A stretch of DNA of 23,088 nt from an uncultured Angelakisella sp. (GTDB taxonomy: Bacteria > Bacillota > Clostridia > Oscillospirales > Ruminococcaceae). The position numbers and the translations under genes are program-made. Where the stretch lies: assembly GCA_910585525.1 (NCBI GenBank), contig CAJUFR010000004.1, positions 63,026 through 86,113 on the forward strand, in the 5' to 3' direction. Below the pieces are notes generated by a model. That model had not been told where the DNA came from and searched no databases. It was given only the letters and a program-made list of their open reading frames with translations. Shown here in pieces: positions 15,521 to 21,658 of the stretch (the stretch's first letter is position 1; each line of letters starts with the position of its first letter).

Positions 15521-15822
15521 TTCCCCGGGAACAGTTCGAAAAGATGGCGGTCTTGGCTCTGGTGGCTATCCTCCTCTTGGCTGTTTTTTCTATCCAGGCT
15601 TTTGCTACGGATATGGACGATGGTCTGGAGAAGGATACCAGCTATCATGATTCCGGTATCTTGCCCGGATACCCAGGGGGTTCTTTCCCGGAAGATGTCG
15701 CCGCTATCCGGCGGGACCTGGAGATACTGCTTTACTTCGTTGTCCCTGCTTCTGCCGCTCTTCTCTTTGTTTACTTACTGGGCAGATGGTTTTACAGTAC
15801 CTTCATTTCAAGCGTACTTTGA
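15517..15822 (+). CDS. Small membrane protein, candidate minor virion protein
   Basis: A 101-residue protein coupled to the preceding gene by a 4-nt overlap. An N-terminal hydrophobic segment (about 10-29) ends in IQAFA followed by acidic residues, as in a cleavable signal peptide. An acidic Gly/Pro-containing middle leads to a second membrane helix (about 69-93). It stands where filamentous phages encode their small tip proteins (pVII/pIX), but is longer than those. Family not recognised. Confidence 0.6.
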   Translation: MIPREQFEKMAVLALVAILLLAVFSIQAFATDMDDGLEKDTSYHDSGILPGYPGGSFPEDVAAIRRDLEILLYFVVPASAALLFVYLLGRWFYSTFISSVL

Positions 15823-15849
15823 AACGGATATTTTAAGGAGGTCATTCAA

Positions 15850-16128
15850 ATGATGGACAAGTTCAAGATGAATGCGAAGGCTCTGCTCTTTCCCACCCTG
15901 GCCGGTTTGATGGCTGGGGCTTCCTCGGTGATGGCGTTCGCTTCTGGCTCCAGTTCTCCCGACCTGGAGTTGCCCAAGATCAACATCACCACCCAGATGC
16001 TCCAGCCCCTGGTGGAGGGTATCGTTGCCAATGTCAACGTGGTCCTGCCCGTCGGTCTGGGCATCATGGGCCTGATGATCGGTATCCGCATCATCCCGGC
16101 CCTTATCCGCCGTTTCACCGGGGCCTGA
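15850..16128 (+). CDS. Candidate filamentous-phage major coat protein (pVIII-like)
   Basis: A 92-residue precursor with a textbook TAAGGAGG site. A basic start (MMDKFKMNAK) and hydrophobic stretch end at VMAFA, giving a signal peptide of about 31 residues. The mature part of about 61 residues has an acidic amphipathic start (SSPDLELPKINITTQ), one long hydrophobic helix (about 48-83) and a basic end IRRF. This acidic-hydrophobic-basic layout with a cleaved leader is that of inovirus pVIII, whose basic end faces the DNA. The terminator directly after it matches Ff gene VIII. A pilin-like subunit of a secretion system (VirB2 type) is the main alternative, but those have two mature helices. Confidence 0.65.
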   Translation: MMDKFKMNAKALLFPTLAGLMAGASSVMAFASGSSSPDLELPKINITTQMLQPLVEGIVANVNVVLPVGLGIMGLMIGIRIIPALIRRFTGA

Positions 16129-16141
16129 TTCTTTCTGAAAG

Positions 16142-16176
16142 GGGGTGGCAGTTTTCGGACTGTTGCCCCTTTTTTT
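16142..16176 (+). terminator. Terminator after the coat protein gene
   Basis: GGGGTGGCAGT (16142-16152) pairs with ACTGTTGCCCC (16159-16169) using three G-U pairs, followed by seven T. It lies 13 nt after the coat gene, the position of the central terminator downstream of gene VIII in Ff phages. Confidence 0.85.
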
Positions 16177-16340
16177 CGTGCTTCAAGCTGGGCGGTCTCG
16201 GCTAAACCCCCGGGGGGTAGCACGGGGGTGATAGTAGCCAGCACACACCCCTTTATTTATGATTTAAACTGGCTTACCATGCTGATTTCCGGCAAATTCT
16301 TTTTGCAAAACAAAAAATTCAAAAATTGGAGGTTTTCAAG

Positions 16341-16517
16341 ATGTTTTTCTTCCTCTCCACCTACAATCCTTATATTCCCTGGGACCTTAGCTTTTTCCAG
16401 GAAGCGATCTACTCCCTGCGGGACTTTATCGGTCTGGGCTTCTCCATCTTCATCGGCTTTTCCCTGGTTTTGTGGGGGCTGCATTTTTTTATCAGCTTGC
16501 TGAACAGCATCGGCTGA
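16341..16517 (+). CDS. 58-residue membrane protein, candidate minor coat protein
   Basis: The ATG at 16341 follows GGAGG (16328-16332). The protein has an aromatic N-terminal half and one strong hydrophobic helix (about 30-55, GLGFSIFIGFSLVLWGLHFF). It is directly followed by AGGAGG and the start of the large secreted protein, 15 nt away. It could be a tip or assembly protein of the virion; no specific family recognised. Confidence 0.6.
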   Translation: MFFFLSTYNPYIPWDLSFFQEAIYSLRDFIGLGFSIFIGFSLVLWGLHFFISLLNSIG

Positions 16518-16532
16518 TAGGAGGTCTTGCCA

Positions 16533-18938
16533 ATGAAAAAGTATCTTGCGGCGCTGCTGGCTTTTCTGGTTCCGGTTGCCGCTGTGGTCCCGGCTTTTGC
16601 GGCTGAACCCTATGACGCCGAGTGGGTTCCGCCGGTGCCCTCTGTTTTGGAGGTAAGTGATGATGGTAACAGCTACTCTCTTTCCAGTCTGGTTTTTTCC
16701 GGGTCGGATGAGGCAAAAGAGTTTGCTTTCAATTTTTCTCAAGAGGGTCCTTGGCTTATCTTGATCGACCAGGGGGTTTATAACAAGTACAAGGAAAGCA
16801 AGGATATTGATTATGACCGGCAGTTTTCTTTGTACTTCATCAAACCAGATAAAAAACCTAACGGAGAATATTATGACCTGGGCTATTTTCAGCACAATGG
16901 TGGTCCCCGCCACCAGGAACAGATGAATGTCCCCTCCCCCATGCGGTATGGCTGCTACGAGCCCCACAGCTTTGTGAAATTCATATATGATGAAAACACG
17001 AGCCAGTTTTATATGCAGCCGAATATCTCCCATCTTCCTGGCGGCGCAGGGTCTATCATCCGGTTTACCTATGTTTTGGATAGCAATACACTTTGCTCCC
17101 CGTCCGATGTGTACCCCTATTATAGCGCCATGTACAAAGGCCGATCTGGTGTCGTGCCAAGCGGCTCTCGTGATATAAGTGACTTTGAAGTATCTACCAT
17201 TTACCACCAGGTGGTGGACGGCAAAGCGGTGGAGCACTGGCGGGATTATGACTGGTGGCTTGGCATCGAGGGCGGAGAGGTACCGCCCTACAATGAAAAT
17301 CTGGATATAGACCAGGATACCAACGGGGATGGCAAGCCAGATATCAATGTAGATGTGGATGGTGATGGACAGCCGGATATAAACATCGACACTGATGGGG
17401 ATGGTTTGCCGGATGTGAACATAGATACTGATGGCGATGGGAAACCAGATATCAATATAGACACCAACGGCGATGGAAAGCCGGACATTAACATAGATAC
17501 GGACGGGGACCGGATACCCGATTTGAATGTCGACATCAACGGGGACAAGAAACCCGATCTGAATGTAGATACCAACGGTGACGGGAAACCTGATATCAAC
17601 ATAGATACCAATGGAAATAAGAAGCCGGACCTTAACATCGATACCGATGGGGATGGGAAACCAGATATTAACGTCGATACCAATGGAGACAAAAAGCCGG
17701 ACCTCAATATCGACACCAATGGCGATGGAAAGCCAGATGAAAACGTAGACATTGATGGCGATGGAAAACCGGATGTCAATGTCAAGCCTGGCGGCGGGTC
17801 TAGTTCTGGGGGAAGTTCCGGTTCTGGCGGTGGCAGTTCTGGTTCCGGTGGCGGCGGTTCCGAAGGGGAAGGCCCTGGGGGCGGTGGTTCGGAGGGAGAA
17901 GGTCCAGGCTCCGATGGTGGGTCTAGTTCTGACAAAGGCTCAGGTCATCCTGACACCTGGTTTGATGATACGGATGATGACCTTGACTATGATCCTTGGC
18001 AGTTCTTTGACCCTTTCCAATCTGACAAAACGCCTATTACCTGGGATAAGGACTATGACCCGACGAAGCCGGGGGACCAGATATATAGCGGGTATCGTTG
18101 GTTTTCTTCTAATTGGTCATTTCCTTCATCAAATTCATATTTCTTTGTTTTTGCTGAAATGAAATCATTTTCTTTGGTGGATTCAGCAGAGTATTATCCT
18201 CCATCAGAGTATACATTAAAAATTAACTATTATTATTCCGATAATTCCATTGCCGCCGATTCTGTAACTCAAATCCTTGAAGCTGGAACAGAGTATAGTA
18301 TTTTATCTCCAGAAATATCAGGCTATGCTCCAAACATATCATTAGTCACTGGCATCATGCCGGACAATGATTTAACCGTAGATGTTTTTTATCAAAAAAT
18401 CACACATGTTTTGACGGTTAATTATCTTTACTCCGAAAACAACCCCGCCACCGATCCAGTAATCCAAACTCTGGCAACCGGGGCGGAATACAGTATTCCC
18501 TCCCCGGAGATCGAGGGCTTCACTCCCAGTATCCCCATAGTCACCGGCACCATGCCAGATGAGGACCTGACGATAGACGTTTATTATTCCAAGACATTCC
18601 ACTCCCTCACCGTAAAATATCAGTATGCTGACGGCTCGACCGTGTCCCCGGATGTTGTGTTCCAATATCCTCCCGGCTTTGTTTACGATGTTCCTTCCCC
18701 GGAGGTCGAGGGGTACCAGGCGGACAAGCTGTCAGTCTCCGGCACCATGGGAAATGAGCCGTTAGAGGTGGTGGTCACCTATTCTCCCGTCCCTTACACC
18801 CTGACGGTGATTTATCAGTATACGGATGGCTCCACAGCGGCAGAGAGTCATCAGGAGCAGCTTTTTATAGGGGCAGCATTTCTTGGAGCGGCAAGCGTCG
18901 AGCAGTTTGAAGTTGTGGCTGGAAGCCAACAATGGTGA
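16533..18938 (+). CDS. Large secreted repeat protein, candidate adsorption protein (pIII-like), C-terminally truncated
   Basis: An 801-residue protein from the ATG at 16533 (AGGAGG at 16519-16524). In order: signal peptide 1-23 (cut after AFA); a globular domain about 24-258; thirteen 12-residue repeats of the type DTDGDGKPDINI (262-417), with Asp spacing typical of calcium-binding loops; a Gly/Ser/Glu linker (about 418-470); an acidic segment; then MucBP-like repeats of about 65 residues starting near 559, 624, 689 and 754. The fourth repeat breaks off after GAAF, about 25 residues in, and the last 18 residues are out-of-frame sequence. Glycine linkers between domains and a position after the coat gene recall phage pIII. 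No membrane anchor or sorting signal remains. A surface adhesin is the alternative. Confidence 0.7.
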   Translation: MKKYLAALLAFLVPVAAVVPAFAAEPYDAEWVPPVPSVLEVSDDGNSYSLSSLVFSGSDEAKEFAFNFSQEGPWLILIDQGVYNKYKESKDIDYDRQFSLYFIKPDKKPNGEYYDLGYFQHNGGPRHQEQMNVPSPMRYGCYEPHSFVKFIYDENTSQFYMQPNISHLPGGAGSIIRFTYVLDSNTLCSPSDVYPYYSAMYKGRSGVVPSGSRDISDFEVSTIYHQVVDGKAVEHWRDYDWWLGIEGGEVPPYNENLDIDQDTNGDGKPDINVDVDGDGQPDINIDTDGDGLPDVNIDTDGDGKPDINIDTNGDGKPDINIDTDGDRIPDLNVDINGDKKPDLNVDTNGDGKPDINIDTNGNKKPDLNIDTDGDGKPDINVDTNGDKKPDLNIDTNGDGKPDENVDIDGDGKPDVNVKPGGGSSSGGSSGSGGGSSGSGGGGSEGEGPGGGGSEGEGPGSDGGSSSDKGSGHPDTWFDDTDDDLDYDPWQFFDPFQSDKTPITWDKDYDPTKPGDQIYSGYRWFSSNWSFPSSNSYFFVFAEMKSFSLVDSAEYYPPSEYTLKINYYYSDNSIAADSVTQILEAGTEYSILSPEISGYAPNISLVTGIMPDNDLTVDVFYQKITHVLTVNYLYSENNPATDPVIQTLATGAEYSIPSPEIEGFTPSIPIVTGTMPDEDLTIDVYYSKTFHSLTVKYQYADGSTVSPDVVFQYPPGFVYDVPSPEVEGYQADKLSVSGTMGNEPLEVVVTYSPVPYTLTVIYQYTDGSTAAESHQEQLFIGAAFLGAASVEQFEVVAGSQQW
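17316..17783 (+). repeat. Thirteen tandem 36-bp coding repeats
   Basis: Thirteen consecutive 36-nt units encode D-x-D/N-G-D-x-x-P-D-x-N-V/I. Units differ mainly at third codon positions (GAT/GAC, GGC/GGT/GGG), showing that the peptide is under selection while the DNA has diverged. They code for a stiff, probably calcium-dependent stalk. Confidence 0.9.
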
Positions 18939-19050
18939 TTTTGAAGATATTATCGCCATGATAGAGGGAGCGCAACTCAACAGCCGTCAGATGCAGCTTT
19001 TGGACAAGATACGGCAGGATGGCCGTGGTGTGGCCATTGAAAAAAAGTGA
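18871..19050 (+). pseudogene. 3' fragment of another gene, fused out of frame to the pIII-like gene
   Basis: In the +1 frame relative to the pIII-like gene, reading is open from just after a TAG (18868-18870) to TGA (19048-19050). It encodes a natural-looking C-terminal end, with LKLWLEANNGDFEDIIAMIE and NSRQMQLLDKIRQDGRG. It has no start codon with a ribosome binding site. It overlaps the last 68 nt of the pIII-like frame, which there reads as nonsense. I take it as the tail of a gene whose front was lost in a deletion. Family not recognised. Confidence 0.55.
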
Positions 19051-19059
19051 GGATATTTT

Positions 19060-19242
19060 ATGCGGTATGTTTGCAAGCACAAGGATTGTGTCTATGGCGA
19101 TGATGTCAGGAGGGTGGTCTATCTTCCTTCCTGGCCGGATTGCGAGGGTTGCCCTTATGCCGTTTCGGTGGACTATGATGATAGCGTTCTACTCAAACAA
19201 TGTATAGCGGAGGATGGGCAGCTATGGCTAGGTGCGATATAG
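19060..19242 (+). CDS. Small Cys-rich protein, unknown function
   Basis: A 60-residue protein with an AGGAT site 9 nt after the preceding stop. Cysteines in VCKHKDC near the start and DCEGC in the middle could hold a zinc ion. It overlaps the next gene by 19 nt. No known family; a small phage accessory or regulatory protein is possible. Confidence 0.55.
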   Translation: MRYVCKHKDCVYGDDVRRVVYLPSWPDCEGCPYAVSVDYDDSVLLKQCIAEDGQLWLGAI

Positions 19243-19436
19243 TGGATGATAGGGATTTTTTGCTTGACGAGGACTGGGAGCATATAAAAACAGAAACAGA
19301 AAAATTGCAAAAACCGCTTCCAGTTTACCGCTTTTTTTGTTCCTTGGGTTTTTGCCCTTATGTGGAGCCTTATTTGGTAGATGGCGAAGATGGTTTGACC
19401 TGCGAAGAATGCCCGTATTGCGAAGAACTTTCATAA
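19224..19436 (+). CDS. Small acidic Cys-rich protein, unknown function
   Basis: A 70-residue protein starting at ATG 19224, with GCGGAGGAT about 11 nt upstream; an in-frame GTG at 19200 has none. The N-terminal half is acidic and charged, and the C-terminal half carries CSLGFC and CEECPYC, a likely zinc-binding knuckle similar in spirit to its overlapping neighbour. Ends 17 nt before a bidirectional terminator. Not recognised. Confidence 0.55.
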   Translation: MARCDIVDDRDFLLDEDWEHIKTETEKLQKPLPVYRFFCSLGFCPYVEPYLVDGEDGLTCEECPYCEELS

Positions 19437-19453
19437 AGTATCAAAACGAAACA

Positions 19454-19482
19454 AGCCCCCCATCACCTGGGGGCTGTTCTTA
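19454..19482. terminator. Bidirectional terminator between converging genes
   Basis: AGCCCCC (19454-19460) pairs with GGGGGCT (19469-19475), 8-nt loop. On the plus strand GTTCTTATATT follows; on the minus strand TGTTTCGTTTTG follows. It separates the plus-strand Cys-rich genes from the minus-strand 63-residue gene. Confidence 0.7.
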
Positions 19483-19488
19483 TATTCG

Positions 19489-19680
19489 TTAGCAGTACGC
19501 CGCAAAATATTCTGCTTCGGCTTTTTCGCTCATCCAGCCTTCAATAAAGGCAATACGGTTATTTATGGTTTGGACATCCCGGGCGCTACCTGCGTTGGTT
19601 TCGTGGATCATGGCGGCAAGTTGGTCGAGTTGGTTAGTACTAAGGCGGTTAATGTCGATCGTGATATTCTGGGCTTTTAT
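19489..19680 (-). CDS. 63-residue protein, apparent ATA start
   Basis: The reverse strand encodes a soluble, helical protein (for example LSTNQLDQLAAMIHETNAG and NNRIAFIEGWMSEKAEAEYF). AAGGAGG is perfectly placed 7 nt before an in-frame ATA (19678-19680), with ATC just ahead of it, and no ATG, GTG or TTG exists between the upstream in-frame stop and residue 24. The internal ATG at codon 24 has no ribosome binding site. So either ATA/ATC is used, or the start was mutated. It is probably in one transcript with the 31-residue gene upstream. Function unknown. Confidence 0.55.
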   Translation of the reverse strand: MKAQNITIDINRLSTNQLDQLAAMIHETNAGSARDVQTINNRIAFIEGWMSEKAEAEYFAAYC

Positions 19681-19703
19681 GATGTTTCCTCCTTCCCGGT
19701 CTA

Positions 19704-19732
19704 TTGACTTTCTTCTCCCGGTCTGCTAAAAT
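19704..19732 (+). promoter_or_regulatory. Promoter of a candidate short RNA
   Basis: TTGACT (19704-19709), 17-nt spacer, TAAAAT (19727-19732). No open reading frame with a ribosome binding site follows before the terminator at 19781-19814. Confidence 0.55.
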
Positions 19733-19738
19733 GTGGAG

Positions 19739-19816
19739 TAGCAAGGGGGCTTCGCTCTAGGGGTGTGGGGCCTGTGCTTTAGCGGTTAGGTGTTCGAGCG
19801 CCTAGCCGCTTTTTCT
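19739..19816 (+). ncRNA. Candidate ~78-nt small RNA, antisense to a small-gene transcript
   Basis: A good promoter (19704-19732) and a strong terminator (19781-19814) frame about 78 nt with no coding potential. The RNA would run opposite to the minus-strand transcript of the 31- and 63-residue genes, overlapping the end of the first and the gap between them. Such short, highly structured antisense RNAs with their own terminator control replication or small genes in plasmids and phages. Not an identified family. Confidence 0.45.
19781..19814 (+). terminator. Terminator of the candidate short RNA
   Basis: AGCGGTTAGGTG (19781-19792) pairs with CGCCTAGCCGCT (19799-19810) with two G-U pairs, 6-nt loop TTCGAG, then TTTTC. 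It has no T-run in the other direction, so it acts on plus-strand transcription only. Confidence 0.75.
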
Positions 19817-19881
19817 TGCGCCGATTTCCAGTAGGCTTCCTGTTCTTCCGGGGAAAGTCTGATGAAGTCACTGTATTTCAT
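19786..19881 (-). CDS. 31-residue hydrophilic peptide
   Basis: Reverse-strand ATG at 19881 preceded by AAAGGAGG, ending TAA at 19786. It encodes a charged helical peptide containing LSPEEQEAYWKSAQEKAARR. It is the first gene behind the minus-strand promoter at 19921-19949. The strong ribosome binding site and clean promoter make translation likely despite the length. Function unknown. Confidence 0.55.
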   Translation of the reverse strand: MKYSDFIRLSPEEQEAYWKSAQEKAARRSNT

Positions 19882-19920
19882 GGGCGGGTGTCCTCCTTTC
19901 TGCCCCCCTGCTACAATACT

Positions 19921-19949
19921 ATTATAATATATTTACGGGAATATGTCTA
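19921..19949 (-). promoter_or_regulatory. Minus-strand promoter of the two small genes
   Basis: On the reverse strand TAGACA (19944-19949), 17-nt spacer, perfect TATAAT (19921-19926). The first copy of the 15-bp operator repeat fills the spacer, so repressor binding would block it. Confidence 0.65.
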
Positions 19950-20010
19950 TCGGCATTTTATACATACTTACGGGGATATATTTGTTTAATATAACTATTT
20001 ACGGTAGTAT
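19930..20010 (+). repeat. Three 15-bp direct repeats, candidate RHH operators
   Basis: TATTTACGGGAATAT (19930-19944), TACTTACGGGGATAT (19965-19979) and TATTTACGGTAGTAT (19996-20010), consensus TAYTTACGG-N3-TAT, spaced 35 and 31 nt. A partial inverted copy, ATATTCCGTG, follows at 20009. Copies 1 and 3 lie in the spacer or -35 of the two divergent promoters. RHH proteins bind such short repeated sites cooperatively. Confidence 0.75.
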
Positions 20011-20026
20011 ATTCCGTGTGTATAAT
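19998..20026 (+). promoter_or_regulatory. Promoter of the RHH repressor gene
   Basis: TTTACG (19998-20003), 17-nt spacer and TATAAT (20021-20026), 20 nt before the RHH start codon. The third operator copy covers the -35 box, implying autorepression. Confidence 0.65.
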
Positions 20027-20046
20027 AGTTTTGAGGTGAAATAAAG

Positions 20047-20250
20047 ATGCCTGTTTCTAAAGCACAACAAAAAGCAGTTCACAAGTATGTTAAAGCGAAT
20101 TATGACAGGGTGGAACTAACCGTCCCCCGGGGCCAGAAAGAGACCATCCGCACCCACGCCGCCGCCCGAGGAGAGAGCGTCAACGGTTTCGTTGCCCGGG
20201 CCATCCGGGAGACCATGGAGCGTGACCAGACCCAGCCGCCAGAACCGTAA
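20047..20250 (+). CDS. Ribbon-helix-helix (Arc/CopG-type) DNA-binding protein
   Basis: A 67-residue protein with GAGGTG upstream of the ATG. After a basic start (VSKAQQKAVHKYVKAN) the ribbon strand RVELTVPRG and two helices (about 30-40 and 44-58, with the G-ESVNGFVARAI turn) form the RHH fold. This type is common on clostridial mobile elements. It probably binds the three repeats at 19930-20010 and controls both divergent promoters, including its own. In rolling-circle plasmids a CopG protein works together with an antisense RNA to limit Rep synthesis; both parts seem present here, but no Rep. Confidence 0.85.
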   Translation: MPVSKAQQKAVHKYVKANYDRVELTVPRGQKETIRTHAAARGESVNGFVARAIRETMERDQTQPPEP

Positions 20251-20283
20251 CCCAGAATTTCAAGTCCAGCCCCTCATAGGGGG

Positions 20284-20460
20284 TGGAGGGGCCTTGCCCC
20301 TCTGTATCTGCGAAGCGCCATAGGGAAGGGTGTCAGTCAAGACACCGTAAGTTACAAATCATTACAAATTTCACCTAGTACAGGTTGGCGATTTGTACAG
20401 CCTTAAATTTGTAATGGTTTGTAACTTGCGAAAGGTCTTGATTGATACCCTGGACTATGG
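20284..20460. repeat. Large interrupted palindrome, candidate origin or packaging signal
   Basis: The gene-free stretch 20251-20488 holds a 143-bp inverted repeat (20318-20460). Inner arms 20349-20371 and 20405-20427 match at 22 of 23 positions; outer arms 20328-20343 and 20435-20450 at 14 of 16; CCATAG (20318) pairs with CTATGG (20455). TTACAAAT occurs twice in the left arm and inverted in the right. The 33-nt centre has two GTACAG. A small GGGGC-CTT-GCCCC hairpin precedes it (about 20287-20301). Filamentous phages keep their origins and packaging hairpin in such an intergenic region. A MITE is the alternative. Confidence 0.6.
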
Positions 20461-20488
20461 CACCTACTTTTGAAACAGGGTGATGTGA

Positions 20489-21577
20489 TTGAATTGGGCT
20501 GACTTCCAGTTGTATAATTATGATTATTCTTGGACCCTTGGCCTTTATTTTTTAGTTCCGTTTTTAAGCGTTCTTGCGTTTACTTTTGTTTTTATTATAC
20601 TGCCTATTGTTACTCTCAAATTTATTTTAAGAATTCTTGCAAAAATCATTCGCACGGCATTTAAGGCGTTTTCTAAAAAGAAAATAGAACCATCTGAATC
20701 ACTAAAGCCAAATTCTTCAATTCTAAATCAATCTCAAATTGGACAAGCAGGATATTCTTCACCGTTGACTTCACATATACCACCGGTGTCTGCTATTCAA
20801 GAACCTTATTTCTGGGATACTGGAAAAACAGGAGAACGTTATATTTGTGAAGTCCTAAAATTTCTTAGTGGATACAAACAAATTCTTTCTAATTGTTATG
20901 TTCCTAAAGATGATGGCACATTTACAGAAATTGATGTAATACTTCTTCATGAATCTGGGGTTTATGTGTTGGAATCTAAAAACTATAGTGGCCGGATTTC
21001 TGGAAGTGAAGATTTGAGAGAATGGATACAATTTCTTCCTACCAGTAATGGGGGTTCAAAAAAAGTTACTTTTCTTAATCCTATCATTCAAAATAACGTT
21101 CATGTGAAGTGGTTAAGAAACTATCTTGATGTTGGAGCGGATTTTCCGTTATATTCTTATATCGTTTTTAGTGACCGTTGTGAGTTGGAGAGAAGTATTC
21201 TACTGTCTAATAATTACATTGTAATAAATAGACGTGTTTTGCCTTTGCGAATTCGTAGAAATGCAGAAAAAGTTGGCTCTAGATTATCACCTGCTGAAAT
21301 CGATTCTTTGTATTCTAAACTTTATCCTTTGACCCAAGTTACAGAAGAACAAAAAGCCTTGCATATTAAAACAGTAGAAGAAAAGAAGAAGTCGTTGCCT
21401 AAAATTGCTTCACCTACCAGGGCCGTTACTAGAAGTGATAGAAAATGTCCTCGTTGTGGCGGCACTTTGGTTCTTCGTACTGCCAAGAAGGGTGCACGAG
21501 TTGGAAAAAATTTTTGGGGCTGTTCCAATTATCCACAATGCCGGTTTATAGAAAATATTGATTCCTCACCAGAATGA
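20489..21577 (+). CDS. Membrane-anchored NERD-domain nuclease-like protein with C-terminal zinc finger
   Basis: A 362-residue protein, probably starting at TTG 20489 after AGGGTGATG. A membrane region (about 16-52), a Ser/Pro linker, a NERD domain (about 108-230) and a topoisomerase-type C4 zinc finger (C320, C323, C345, C351). The NERD active-site pattern is complete: GKTGERY (E116), TEIDVILL (D149), ESK (E162, K164). NERD proteins are predicted to be nucleases of DNA processing or defence. It is strongly AT-rich compared with the host and with the phage genes, suggesting later acquisition as cargo. It ends before its own terminator. Confidence 0.8.
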   Translation: MNWADFQLYNYDYSWTLGLYFLVPFLSVLAFTFVFIILPIVTLKFILRILAKIIRTAFKAFSKKKIEPSESLKPNSSILNQSQIGQAGYSSPLTSHIPPVSAIQEPYFWDTGKTGERYICEVLKFLSGYKQILSNCYVPKDDGTFTEIDVILLHESGVYVLESKNYSGRISGSEDLREWIQFLPTSNGGSKKVTFLNPIIQNNVHVKWLRNYLDVGADFPLYSYIVFSDRCELERSILLSNNYIVINRRVLPLRIRRNAEKVGSRLSPAEIDSLYSKLYPLTQVTEEQKALHIKTVEEKKKSLPKIASPTRAVTRSDRKCPRCGGTLVLRTAKKGARVGKNFWGCSNYPQCRFIENIDSSPE

Positions 21578-21596
21578 TTTGATTTACATTTAATAA

Positions 21597-21626
21597 AAAG
21601 CTATGTTTCGGCATGGCTTTATTTTT
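21597..21626 (+). terminator. Terminator after the NERD gene
   Basis: AAAGCTATG (21597-21605) pairs with CATGGCTTT (21612-21620), one G-U pair, loop TTTCGG, then ATTTTT. Confidence 0.7.
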
Positions 21627-21658
21627 GCGCAATTTTTAGGGAGGAAGGAGTGTCATAA

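Noticed and set aside
16228..16503. 91-codon frame between the coat gene and the pIII-like gene
   Set aside because: GTG start without good signal; it covers the ribosome binding site of the 58-residue gene, which has a better frame and start.
17316..17783. 36-bp repeats as a possible CRISPR array
   Set aside because: Units are contiguous without spacers, in frame, and vary at third codon positions: coding repeats.
17288..17935. 215-codon reverse-strand frame rich in Pro/Ser
   Set aside because: Shadow of the 36-bp coding repeats and glycine linker on the plus strand.
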